Part shown: piece by piece, positions 33,779-41,364 of the stretch
Layout: every line of letters begins with the position of its first letter
Numbering within the stretch: the first letter of the stretch is position 1
From: AC-32 sp963763475
Lineage (GTDB): Bacteria > Actinomycetota > Thermoleophilia > Gaiellales > Gaiellaceae
Direction of reading: 5' to 3'
Length of the DNA stretch: 64,000 nt
Assembly: GCA_963763475.1 (NCBI GenBank)
Contig: CAVXOR010000004.1
Location: forward strand, 434,001-498,000
Notes under the pieces: generated by a model
The model's input: only the letters and a program-made list of their open reading frames with translations
Told to the model about the DNA's origin: nothing
Database searches by the model: none
Translations under genes and position numbers: made by a program

Positions 33779-33883
33779 GTGAACTACCGCGTCCTCGGGC
33801 CGCTAGATGTACGGGCGGACGATGTGCCGCTCTCACTCGGCGGCCGCAAGCAGGCCGCCGACTACGCACTCTCCTCCGCCTGA
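33779..33883 (+). pseudogene. truncated BTAD/SARP-type regulator, N-terminal fragment
   Basis: GTG 33779 with a strong ribosome site (GGAGGAGGTAG) opens a 34-residue frame: VNYRVLGPLDVRADDVPLSL then GGRKQ, the hallmark N-terminus of BTAD/SARP-type activators (RVLGPLEV...LGG.KQ). It diverges after about 25 residues and stops. The rest of the regulator (winged helix, BTAD, often NB-ARC) is gone. It lies just inside the island boundary, so deletion during or after integration is likely. Confidence 0.6.
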
Positions 33884-33926
33884 CCGCGCCTTCGCCGCCG
33901 CCACGGAACTCGCCGCGCCGAACGGT

Positions 33927-33932
33927 TAGGCT
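33927..33932 (+). promoter_or_regulatory. -10-like box of the HD-CNB-MFS operon
   Basis: TAGGCT 7 bp before ATG 33940, the same arrangement as at many other genes in the window; implies a leaderless operon mRNA. No clear -35 seen. Confidence 0.45.
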
Positions 33933-33939
33933 CGTCGCC

Positions 33940-35685
33940 ATGGTATTGGACGAGGTGCGGGGGGACGCGCCGGTTCCGGCCGCGGTGCTCGACAAGCTGG
34001 AGGAGCGGTACCTGCGCCCGATCGAGCAGGCCGCGAAGCTCGAGGGACTTCTCGCAGATCCGCTGTTCCTCGCCGACCCGATCAATCATCCCGCGCTCTT
34101 CTCGGATCACGGCCCGATCCACGTGCGCGATGTCGCTGCCTGCTACCACGATCTCGCCGAAACGGCGAACGGCCTGCTGATTTCACCGCGCCCGCCGGAG
34201 CGGTTCGCGTTCCTCGTCGCCTACGGTCTGCTCGCGACATATCTCCACGACATCGGCATGGTCGACCTCACAACGACCGGGCGGCGGCTGCACCCGATCT
34301 ACGCCGCGCACGTGGTGTTCGCAGCCGAGTTTGAGGACCTGATCGACCCCCTCCTCGGCTTCGACGGACCGCTCGCGCAGCGGCTGCAGGCGGTCCAGGA
34401 AGCGGCGCCGCTTCGTGTCCCCTCCCACGTCGTCCTCCGCGAGCTGCTCAGCCTCACTCTCGTTCACAGCAAGTCGCTCGTCCCCGCGTCGCTGCTCGAC
34501 GACAGGGATGCGTTGCGGAATCTGATCCAGCGCGCTGTGCTGACCGACCTCGAGACGCACCGGGTTGCGGACGAGGCGCTCTCCGCTCGTGGTGCGGACC
34601 CGTTCGTCGCTTCGGCGAACGCAGAATGGTACGAGAGCCCGCTCGAGGACTCCTTCGCTTGGCTCACGTCGCAGGACGTTGCGCACCGCAGCCTGGCCGA
34701 TGACGTGCTCGACGCACTCCGATTGCTTCGGGTTGCGGACGCGCTGCGGCAGCGAGGGACCTCACTGCGGACGACCGGTGGGTACGAGGTCCTGATCGAC
34801 GCGGCGACGGGAGAAGTCGTTTTCTCGCTGCGGACGGCGGACGATGCCAAGCTGTACCTGCTTCGCGGCCACAACGCGAGAAGCGCCGGCGAGGCAAACC
34901 TGCGGGCGGTGACGGTGACGGCCGAAGGCCAGGTGCGGATCGCCTTCCACCGCGGCGCCTACCTCGAGCCCGAAGCAGCGATCGCGGCCGCCGGGAGCGC
35001 TTCGCTGGTAATCGGCGAGATCCTCGCGGACGTCCTGCCAATGCTCACGGCCGGAACTCCAGCGCTCGACCTTCCTGCCCCCGTGATTACCGACGAACCC
35101 CATGTTCAAGTGGAGCGTCCGCGAGACAACCCAGACTTCGCGAACCTTGTCGCGCGGCTCGTCGCGGCGGTGCATCCCGAGTCGGCCGGCCGCATCAGCG
35201 CCGTCGAGTCCGAGCTTGCAAGCCCCGAGGGCGCCACCCAGCAGGAGTGGCGGCGCTTCCACGGCGGCGCCGCCGTCGATCCACGTTCAGAGGAGGCTCG
35301 CCACTGCCTCAAGCAGCTCGCGCAGAGCGGGGCGAAGATCGAAGTGCTCGAGCTTGACGAAGCCTTCGCCGATCTCAGACGCGTACGTGTGGGGGCGGGC
35401 GAGATCGTCATGACGGCCGGCTCTCCCTCAGGCTTCGTCTACATTCCGACCGCACCCGGGCTGCGCGTGCAGCCGACCGGCGGGTATCCGGCGGTCGCGT
35501 TGAGCCCATGGGTGCCGGTCGGCACGACGGGGGTGATCCGGCGGGCGGAGCGAAACGGCGATGTGACGGCCGAGCTCGAGCTCGAGCTCCTGGTGATCCC
35601 TGGCGACCGTTACGTGCGGACCTGGTTCCGGCCGTACGCTGCGGCCGAGTTCGTCTCGATGCTCGAGCGTCTGCATGTGCCATGA
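33940..35685 (+). CDS. HD-domain protein with possible degenerate C-terminal cNMP-binding fold
   Basis: A 581-residue soluble protein. Residues ~50-300 look like an HD-type metal-dependent phosphohydrolase: H57/H61 in SDHGPIHVRDV, the HD pair H103-D104 in YLHDIGMVD, then H118 and H124, in the order of the superfamily; the region to ~300 (DVAHRSLADDVLDALRLLRVADAL) ends like other HD enzymes. Residues ~300-390 form a beta-rich insert. Residues ~470-581 (GAGEIVMTAGSPSGFVYIPT ... GVIRRAER) follow the strand order of a cNMP-binding domain but without the phosphate cassette. The next gene overlaps it (ATGATGA). Substrate unknown; nucleotide hydrolysis is an inference. Confidence 0.7.
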   Translation: MVLDEVRGDAPVPAAVLDKLEERYLRPIEQAAKLEGLLADPLFLADPINHPALFSDHGPIHVRDVAACYHDLAETANGLLISPRPPERFAFLVAYGLLATYLHDIGMVDLTTTGRRLHPIYAAHVVFAAEFEDLIDPLLGFDGPLAQRLQAVQEAAPLRVPSHVVLRELLSLTLVHSKSLVPASLLDDRDALRNLIQRAVLTDLETHRVADEALSARGADPFVASANAEWYESPLEDSFAWLTSQDVAHRSLADDVLDALRLLRVADALRQRGTSLRTTGGYEVLIDAATGEVVFSLRTADDAKLYLLRGHNARSAGEANLRAVTVTAEGQVRIAFHRGAYLEPEAAIAAAGSASLVIGEILADVLPMLTAGTPALDLPAPVITDEPHVQVERPRDNPDFANLVARLVAAVHPESAGRISAVESELASPEGATQQEWRRFHGGAAVDPRSEEARHCLKQLAQSGAKIEVLELDEAFADLRRVRVGAGEIVMTAGSPSGFVYIPTAPGLRVQPTGGYPAVALSPWVPVGTTGVIRRAERNGDVTAELELELLVIPGDRYVRTWFRPYAAAEFVSMLERLHVP

Positions 35686-36122
35686 TGCTGGTCGAGCGCG
35701 TGGCGGCCCTTCACGAGGTCGATCTGTTCTCCGCGGTGCCGGGGCGCATGCTCGCCTCGGTCGCCGCGACCGCGGAGGAGGTGACGGTCGAGCCGGGCTC
35801 GACGTTCATCGAGTACGGCGCGGTCGAGGATTGCCTTTACGTCGTCGTCAGCGGCCGCGTCCGTGTGCATCATCGCGGTCAGGTTTTCGCTGAGCTCGGC
35901 GCCGGCTCGTCAGTTGGAGAGCTCGCGGTGCTCGTGCCCGGCTCGCGGTCGGCGTCGGTCACGGCAGTCGACTCGACGCTGCTCCTGAGGTTGCGCAAGG
36001 CCGTCCTGGACGAATTGCTTGCCGACCGGCCCGAGCTCGCCACCGAGGTAATCAAGGCGCTCGTCCTACGCCTGCGCGAGCGTGCCGATGCCGGCGCCGA
36101 CGACTCCGCCATGCTCGAGTGA
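35682..36122 (+). CDS. stand-alone cyclic-nucleotide-binding domain protein
   Basis: A 146-residue protein that is only a CRP-type cNMP-binding beta-roll plus C-terminal helix; there is no DNA-binding domain. LFSAVPGRMLASVA, EPGSTFIEYGAVEDCLYVVVSG and the phosphate-binding cassette GSSVGELAVLVPGSRSASV are present, with the conserved Glu (E80) and Arg (R89) that contact the cyclic phosphate and ribose. It should bind cAMP or cGMP and act as a regulatory subunit. Both ends overlap neighbours by 4 bp, so its product is made in step with the HD protein and the transporter. Confidence 0.82.
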   Translation: MMLVERVAALHEVDLFSAVPGRMLASVAATAEEVTVEPGSTFIEYGAVEDCLYVVVSGRVRVHHRGQVFAELGAGSSVGELAVLVPGSRSASVTAVDSTLLLRLRKAVLDELLADRPELATEVIKALVLRLRERADAGADDSAMLE

Positions 36123-38461
36123 ACCAAGAGGGTCGTGTGGTCAGGCTGCTGGCGGCACAGGCGTTCGTGTTCGGTCTGAGCGAGTCGCTCCTCGTGATCG
36201 CGTCGAGTGCGATCTTTCTCGCCGCCTACGGGTCGAAATGGCTGCCGATCACTTTCGTCGCGATCGCGCTCTTCGGAACGCTCATCGCCGCGTGGATTGC
36301 GCGGGTTGTCCGGCACCGGCCGCTCCCATACGTTGCCATTCTCGTCCAGTCCATCGTTGGGGTTTTCTTCTTCGGGGCGTGGGTGGTGCTCACGCTGTGG
36401 TCCGGTGTTTGGGTCTCCGCGCCGCTGCTCGTGCTCTTCCCGATCCTGCTTCAGATCGGCTTCGTTTTCATCGGTGGGCAGGCCGGACGGCTGCTCGACG
36501 TTCAGCAGATCCGGATTCAGTTCCCACGCATCGTCTCCGGCTTCGCGGTCGGCTTCATTGCCGGCGGCCTCGTGGCCATGCCTCTGCTGCGCCTTCCCGG
36601 CGGGACGAACGGCCTGTTTCTCATCGCCGCGATCGCCCAGGTTGCGTTCGTCATGCTGCTCACAGTGACGGCCGGCCGGTTCGCCGAACGGCTGGGCCAG
36701 GTGGAGCGCGCACCGCATGGGTTACCGCGACCACCACTCCACCGGCTTCTCTCCAGCCGCTTCGTGCTGCTCCTGCTGGCTTACCAGGTCCTGTCCGCCG
36801 CGGGCACGTACATGGCCGAGTACATCCTGTTCGACCGCGCCGCGACCCGATTCGCCAGCGCTGATAGCCTCGCGCAGTTCCTGTCGCGGTTCACGATCGC
36901 TCTCAACGCCGTGAGCCTTGCGTTTCTCGCGCTCCTCGCCGCGCCGCTGCTACGACGTTTCGGGCTCCGGCTCGGGATCGTCGCGAATCCAGCGATGGTG
37001 CTGGTGTTCGCGGTGGCGATGCTCGTCTCGGCGACAACCGCGGGCCCCGAGTCGCTCGCCCTGTTCGCGCTCGTGGCCTCCGCCCGGATCGCCGACGTCG
37101 CGTTGACCGACGGCGTCACCAGGGCGTCGCTCAACACGTCCTTCCAGGTGCTCCCGCTCGAGGACAGGCTTGCGGTGCAATCGGTGGTCGAGGGCGCGGG
37201 CCTGCCGATGGCAATCGGCGTGACAGGCGTTGTGCTCTTCGCGTTGCGCACAGCCGGAGCCTCGGTCGCCGTGATCATTGCGGTGACGGTCATCGTCTGT
37301 GTCGCGTGGGCTGCCGCTGCGGTCCTGCTCTATCGCGACTACGCGCGCGCGCTCGTCGTTGCGCTGAAGCACCGGCTGCTGCGTGACGCTCCTGTGGATG
37401 TTGAGCACGCCGAGACTGCCGCGTTCCTGCACGACATGCTCGGAAGCGACGACGGGCGAGCTGTGAGGCTGGCGCTCGACCTCCTTCCGAGCGCCTCCGA
37501 GGCCTCAGGGGAGCACGGCGAGCTGGCTCTGCTCGCGGATGACCCTAGACCCAACGTGTACCTGCCGGCTCTGGTGCGGCTCGCGGAGACGGGTGACGGT
37601 GAGGCCCAAGCCCGCCTTCGCAAGACGGTGCGAACGCTGCTTTGCGACCCCGACTCGAGCATGCGAGCCGAGGCGCTGGCGGCGATTGGGCCTGCCGACG
37701 TCGACCTCGTCGACGAGGTGGTGACGGCGCTGGAGGTCCCGGCCACGATGAGCGCGGCGGCCGCGGCCCTCGGACGCCTCGGCGACGCGGCGCTGCCCCG
37801 GATCGCGGCCGTGCTCGCGGAGACGTCGGAGCAGCCCACGCCCGCGACCGTGCGCCTGGTGCGGGCAACAAGGGCTGCGTCGCCCGACCAGGCGGCGATG
37901 TGTCTCTTCCCGTACATCGAGCATCGCGACCGGGAGCTCGGGCTGGTGGTGCTCACGGCGCTCGCTGCGGCGGGAGCCGACCCCGCGCCGATCGCCGCGG
38001 CGCTTGATCGGACGCTTCGGGCCGACGCCGAGCATTTCGCCCGCTGCGCCGCGGTCAGGCACGTGGTGGGTGCCGGCTCGGAGCTCGCGTACGCGCTCGG
38101 CGACGAGCTCGAGCTCCTGCGCCGGCGCGTCCTCGCACTCCTCGCGGTGCGGTACGGGGCGGAGGAGATCGGCGCGGTCGCCAACAGGCTCGATCGCGAC
38201 ACGGACGACCGCCGCAGCCTGGCGGCCGAGACGCTCGACGTGACGCTCACGCCGGCGGATGCCCTCCTCGCGCTGCCGCTCGTTCGGACGGACCTTCCGC
38301 TTCCTTTTCGGCTCCAGCAGCTCGCGGCTGTCGCGCCCGTCACTCCGACGGATCGGGCAGCCGTTCTCGAAGACATCCTGTCGGACGGAAAGGGCCACTG
38401 GAGGTCAGACTGGCTCCGGGCGTGCGCTGCCTACGAGTCCGGCCTCGTCGTGCGCGCGTGA
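36119..38461 (+). CDS. MFS-like transporter fused to HEAT repeats
   Basis: A 780-residue protein. Residues ~1-420 hold about 12 TM helices in MFS order; the pattern (LLAAQAFVFGLSESLLVIASSAIF; AAGTYMAEYILFDRAATRFASADSLAQFLSRF; DGVTRASLNTSFQVLPLEDRLAVQSVVEGAGLPMAIG) resembles Npt/ADP-ATP-translocase-like and related MFS proteins of free-living bacteria that carry HEAT and sometimes cNMP-binding tails. Residues ~435-780 are HEAT-like helical pairs (RLALDLLPSA; PNVYLPALVRLAETGD; SSMRAEALAAIGPADVD). GTG 36119 overlaps the cNMP protein's stop. Cargo unknown; nucleotide transport is only suggested by family resemblance. Confidence 0.75.
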   Translation: MNQEGRVVRLLAAQAFVFGLSESLLVIASSAIFLAAYGSKWLPITFVAIALFGTLIAAWIARVVRHRPLPYVAILVQSIVGVFFFGAWVVLTLWSGVWVSAPLLVLFPILLQIGFVFIGGQAGRLLDVQQIRIQFPRIVSGFAVGFIAGGLVAMPLLRLPGGTNGLFLIAAIAQVAFVMLLTVTAGRFAERLGQVERAPHGLPRPPLHRLLSSRFVLLLLAYQVLSAAGTYMAEYILFDRAATRFASADSLAQFLSRFTIALNAVSLAFLALLAAPLLRRFGLRLGIVANPAMVLVFAVAMLVSATTAGPESLALFALVASARIADVALTDGVTRASLNTSFQVLPLEDRLAVQSVVEGAGLPMAIGVTGVVLFALRTAGASVAVIIAVTVIVCVAWAAAAVLLYRDYARALVVALKHRLLRDAPVDVEHAETAAFLHDMLGSDDGRAVRLALDLLPSASEASGEHGELALLADDPRPNVYLPALVRLAETGDGEAQARLRKTVRTLLCDPDSSMRAEALAAIGPADVDLVDEVVTALEVPATMSAAAAALGRLGDAALPRIAAVLAETSEQPTPATVRLVRATRAASPDQAAMCLFPYIEHRDRELGLVVLTALAAAGADPAPIAAALDRTLRADAEHFARCAAVRHVVGAGSELAYALGDELELLRRRVLALLAVRYGAEEIGAVANRLDRDTDDRRSLAAETLDVTLTPADALLALPLVRTDLPLPFRLQQLAAVAPVTPTDRAAVLEDILSDGKGHWRSDWLRACAAYESGLVVRA

Positions 38462-38482
38462 GAAGGCGGGTCGGAAGGGCCG

Positions 38483-38507
38483 CCGCGGCGGATTCATGCC
38501 GCCGTGG
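38483..38507 (+). terminator. hairpin after the MFS-HEAT gene
   Basis: CCGCGGCGG and CCGCCGTGG pair over 9 bp (one G-U) around attcatg, 22 bp past the stop. No U tract. Nothing else is seen in 38508-38646. Confidence 0.4.
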
Positions 38508-38646
38508 CCCGGCGGCTCTCCGATAGCGCTCAACGTACCCGCCTTCGAGAATGATCGGCTTCCTAATTTTCTAGCCTGCCAACTCCCGCCGCCGCGACCG
38601 ACCTGCGCGGGCGCGGCTCACAAACGTTTGTCGAAGGAAGCAGAAA

Positions 38647-38696
38647 CCGACGCGAGTCGTCACGGGCTCGCGCAGCGAGGGCCGGACTCGCGTCGG
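38647..38696 (-). terminator. hairpin terminator of ssrA
   Basis: Perfect 12-bp arms CCGACGCGAGTC (38647-38658) and GACTCGCGTCGG (38685-38696) close a 26-nt loop directly after the tmRNA 3' end; on the minus strand TTTCTGCTTCC follows. Confidence 0.6.
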
Positions 38697-38697
38697 T

Positions 38698-38725
38698 GAT
38701 GGAGGCGGCGGGAATCGAACCCGCG
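38698..38725 (-). repeat. 28-bp direct repeat in the ssrA 3' end (attachment site)
   Basis: The proximal copy of the island-flanking repeat; covers the tmRNA T-arm and acceptor strand plus two bases beyond. Confidence 0.8.
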
Positions 38726-39062
38726 TCCGTGGACGCACCGGACAGAGCGTCTACAAGCTTAGGCTCCCGTTGCGTTTCGCCCGGCGGCCGGTTGGGAGCC
38801 GACCAACCGACGGGCTAGCCATCCTTTGGTGTCGCGCTTCGGGCGATTGGCTCTCCCTAGGCGCCGAGCCCGTTTCTGACACCGCTACCCGAGCCACGGG
38901 CCGAGCTCGGAGCGATGCGCTTCGCTACGGGTTAGGCAGCGAGAGCGAGTGCGGAGTTGTCCTTCGCACTTGCGTTTGTCCCGGTTGTTTTAGGAGGCCG
39001 ACCGGGGACCTCCGCTTGCAGCTCTGCCGGAGAACCGACCACGTCGAAACCAGGTCGCCCCC
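38700..39062 (-). ncRNA. ssrA: transfer-messenger RNA (tmRNA)
   Basis: The 363-nt RNA rescues stalled ribosomes with SmpB. Its 5' end GGGGGCGACCTGGTTTCGAC pairs over 7 bp with the 3' CGCCTCC (one G-U); the T-arm is GCGGGTTCGATTCCCGC, and the conserved AAGCTTGTAGA precedes it. CCA is not encoded. The tag frame runs 38973 to 38932: resume GCA, reading A-S-A-K-D-N-S-A-L-A-L-A-A, then TAA; the Ala-Leu-Ala-Ala end is the expected protease signal. The 3' end is the island's integration site. Confidence 0.95.
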
Positions 39063-39067
39063 GTATG

Positions 39068-41302
39068 TCAGTGACCCAATTGTAGCCGCGAGGCGCGGTG
39101 CTGCCCGTGCGCCATCACCTCGGCGGTCGGCAGCTCGAAGACGAACATGGAGCCCTTGTCCCCGTTCGGCTCGGCCCAGATGCGGCCGCCCATGCGGTCG
39201 ATCAGCTCCCGGCAGATGTAGAGGCCGAGGCCGGTCCCGCCCACGCCGCGGGTCATCTGGGGGTCGGCGCGGTAGAACTTCTCGAAGATCCGCTCCTGGT
39301 CCTCGGGATCGATGCCGAGCCCCTGGTCGCGGACATGGAAGCGGAGGAAGCCGTCGCGCTCCTCGATCCCGACCTCCACACGGCCGCCGTCGGGGGAGTA
39401 CTTGATCGCGTTCTCGACGAGGTTGACGAGCACCTGCCGGACCTTGTCGGCGTCGGCGGCGACCTGCGGCACGCTCTCGGGCGCCTCGGCCTCGAGCGTC
39501 ACGGACGGCGGCGCGTGCATCCGGGTCGCGTCGACGACGCGGTCGACGAGGTCGGTCGCGTCGAACGGCTCCGATTCGAGATCGAGCCTCCCGGCGTCGA
39601 GCTGGTTCGCGAGCAGGATCTCGTTCACGATCCGGCCGAGCCGCTCTGATTCGTCGGCGATCAGCGAGACAAAGCGCTCGCGCCCGGTCTCGTCGAGCGC
39701 GAAGTCGTGCCGGAGGAGCGTCTGCGCGGCGCCGTAGACGGCGGCCAGCGGCGTGCGCAGCTCGTGTGAGGCCGTGGCGATGAAGTCGGCCTTGATCTCC
39801 TCGAGCCGGCGCGCGTCGGTGAGGTCGCGGAACGCGTAGACCGTGCCCCCGAAGAAGCGCACGCCGGAGATCGCGATCCAGCGCTCGCCACGCGAGGTCT
39901 CGATCGGGATCAGCACCTCGTCGTGGCCCGGGTCGGGCGACGCGGTGACGGGAACGCGCTCGACGGCGGCCTTCCAGCCGGGGATCGCCTCGGCCGCGGC
40001 GTGGCCAACGACCTCGGCGGCGGGGATGAACGTGATCGCTTCGGCCGCCGGGTTCCACAGACGGATCACGCCGGTGCGGTCGAGCAGCAGGATGCCGTCG
40101 GCGACGTGCTCGAGCACCCAGGCGGCGTCCGAGCGCTCCTCGACCTCCCGGTAGAGCCGCGCCCGATCGAGCGCCAGGGCAAGCCGTGCGGCGAGGTCCT
40201 CGGCGAGCGCGACGTCTTCGGACGCGTACGCCGGCCCGCGCTTTGTCCGTGCCATCGTGAGCACTCCGAGCCGCTGCTTCCGCGCCCGCAGCGGGACCGA
40301 GACGACCGAGCGCGCCTCGAGCTCGCCGAGCGTCACGTCCTCTGGGTTCGAGCGCTCGTCGAGGGCGGGGCGGACGCTGGTGCTGCCCTGGTCGAGGACG
40401 GCCCGAACCTCGGCTTCAGGCTCGTCGGCGGGCACGCGGGCGCCGTTAGGACTGGTGGTCGCCCCGCGCGCGACCGCGACGCGGCGAAGGTCGCTCGCAT
40501 CGTCGGCGACGTCGATCAGGCACCAGTCAGCGAAGTCGACGACGACCAGCTCCGCGACCCGCGCGAGAGCCCGATCCAGGTCGACGCCAGCTGAGATCTC
40601 GTTCCCGGCGCGCCGGAGCAGGTCGAGCCGCGACCGGCGCTCAGCGCTCTCGGAGGCTGCCTCTCGCTCCGCCGACTGGAGCAGCTCGCGCCGGTCGTCG
40701 CCGCGCTTCAGCTCTCCGACGTCGCGCAGGAACGTCTGCACGTACAGCGGCTCGCCATGGGAGTCCCGCACCGTGGTGCTGTCCTCACGCACCCAGACGG
40801 CGCGTCCGTCGCGCGCGAGCAGGCGGTACTCGAGCGAGCGAATTGGAGCTCCGCCGCTCGCGCGCTCGAGCTCCGGCACGACGTGCTCGCGGTCCTCCGG
40901 ATGCAACAGGCGAAGGTACAGATCGCCCTGCTCGGACCACTCCGAAGGGGAGTAACCCGTCACCTCCGCGATCGAGGGCGAGACGTAGAGCGTCTCGGTA
41001 CGGTCGTCCGGTGCCGTGAGCCACGTCACGAGCGGCAGGCCCTCGAGCAGCGCGCTGTGCCTCGCCTCCGCGGTCTCGAGCTCCTCGATCCGCGCCGCCT
41101 CCCGCGTGCGCGCGCGTCTCGCCAGCAGCCAGGCGAGCCCCCCGCCGGCCAGAAGGGTCACCCCTGCGACGAGGATCCGCTCCCAGCGCTCGGGCAGCAG
41201 GACGAGAAGGACGGCGGCCCCCGCACCCAACACGAGGGCGGAAACGGCGGCCAGCCCGGGACGGGAGCGGTACTTCTGACGAGACAACACAGGCGGCTTC
41301 AC
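39068..41302 (-). CDS. membrane PAS-GAF-PAS sensor histidine kinase
   Basis: A 744-residue hybrid-free histidine kinase. Two N-terminal TM helices (~15-62); PAS 1 (~85-205, LPLVTWLTAPDDRTETLYVSPS, with PAC VQTFLRDVGELKRG); GAF (~225-385); PAS 2 (~390-495, ILLLDRTGVIRLWNPAAEAI); HisKA with SHELRTPLAAVYGAAQ, phospho-acceptor H513; HATPase_c with N-box NLVENAIKYSPDGG, DQGLGIDPED and GVGGTGLGLYICREL. No response regulator is adjacent, so it is an orphan. It ends only 5 bp before ssrA. Confidence 0.92.
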   Translation of the reverse strand: MKPPVLSRQKYRSRPGLAAVSALVLGAGAAVLLVLLPERWERILVAGVTLLAGGGLAWLLARRARTREAARIEELETAEARHSALLEGLPLVTWLTAPDDRTETLYVSPSIAEVTGYSPSEWSEQGDLYLRLLHPEDREHVVPELERASGGAPIRSLEYRLLARDGRAVWVREDSTTVRDSHGEPLYVQTFLRDVGELKRGDDRRELLQSAEREAASESAERRSRLDLLRRAGNEISAGVDLDRALARVAELVVVDFADWCLIDVADDASDLRRVAVARGATTSPNGARVPADEPEAEVRAVLDQGSTSVRPALDERSNPEDVTLGELEARSVVSVPLRARKQRLGVLTMARTKRGPAYASEDVALAEDLAARLALALDRARLYREVEERSDAAWVLEHVADGILLLDRTGVIRLWNPAAEAITFIPAAEVVGHAAAEAIPGWKAAVERVPVTASPDPGHDEVLIPIETSRGERWIAISGVRFFGGTVYAFRDLTDARRLEEIKADFIATASHELRTPLAAVYGAAQTLLRHDFALDETGRERFVSLIADESERLGRIVNEILLANQLDAGRLDLESEPFDATDLVDRVVDATRMHAPPSVTLEAEAPESVPQVAADADKVRQVLVNLVENAIKYSPDGGRVEVGIEERDGFLRFHVRDQGLGIDPEDQERIFEKFYRADPQMTRGVGGTGLGLYICRELIDRMGGRIWAEPNGDKGSMFVFELPTAEVMAHGQHRASRLQLGH
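39079..39084 (-). promoter_or_regulatory. candidate -10 of ssrA inside the histidine kinase gene
   Basis: Minus-strand TACAAT lies within the last codons of the histidine kinase, 16 bp before the mature tmRNA 5' end, leaving a short leader for RNase P removal. Only 5 bp separate the two genes, so a promoter must be here or transcription comes from the kinase gene. Confidence 0.5.
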
Positions 41303-41364
41303 CCAGGGTAGCTCCCGGCCCCGCGGGCTACAACCCCGCTTGCGCAGTCCCTATGGTTGAGCGA

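Larger units (their letters stand above)
33642..38725. mobile_element. genomic island integrated at ssrA (integrase not found)
   Basis: About 5.06 kb bounded by perfect 28-bp direct repeats, one being the 3' end of the intact tmRNA gene. This is the classic product of tyrosine-recombinase integration at ssrA. Cargo: a truncated BTAD regulator and the three-gene HD/cNMP-binding/MFS-HEAT operon. No integrase or excisionase frame is recognisable, so the element is either a relic or mobilised in trans. Confidence 0.65.

Noticed and set aside
38462..38699. Integrase gene next to ssrA
   Set aside because: The gap is too short and holds only hairpins; no recombinase motif was found anywhere in the island.
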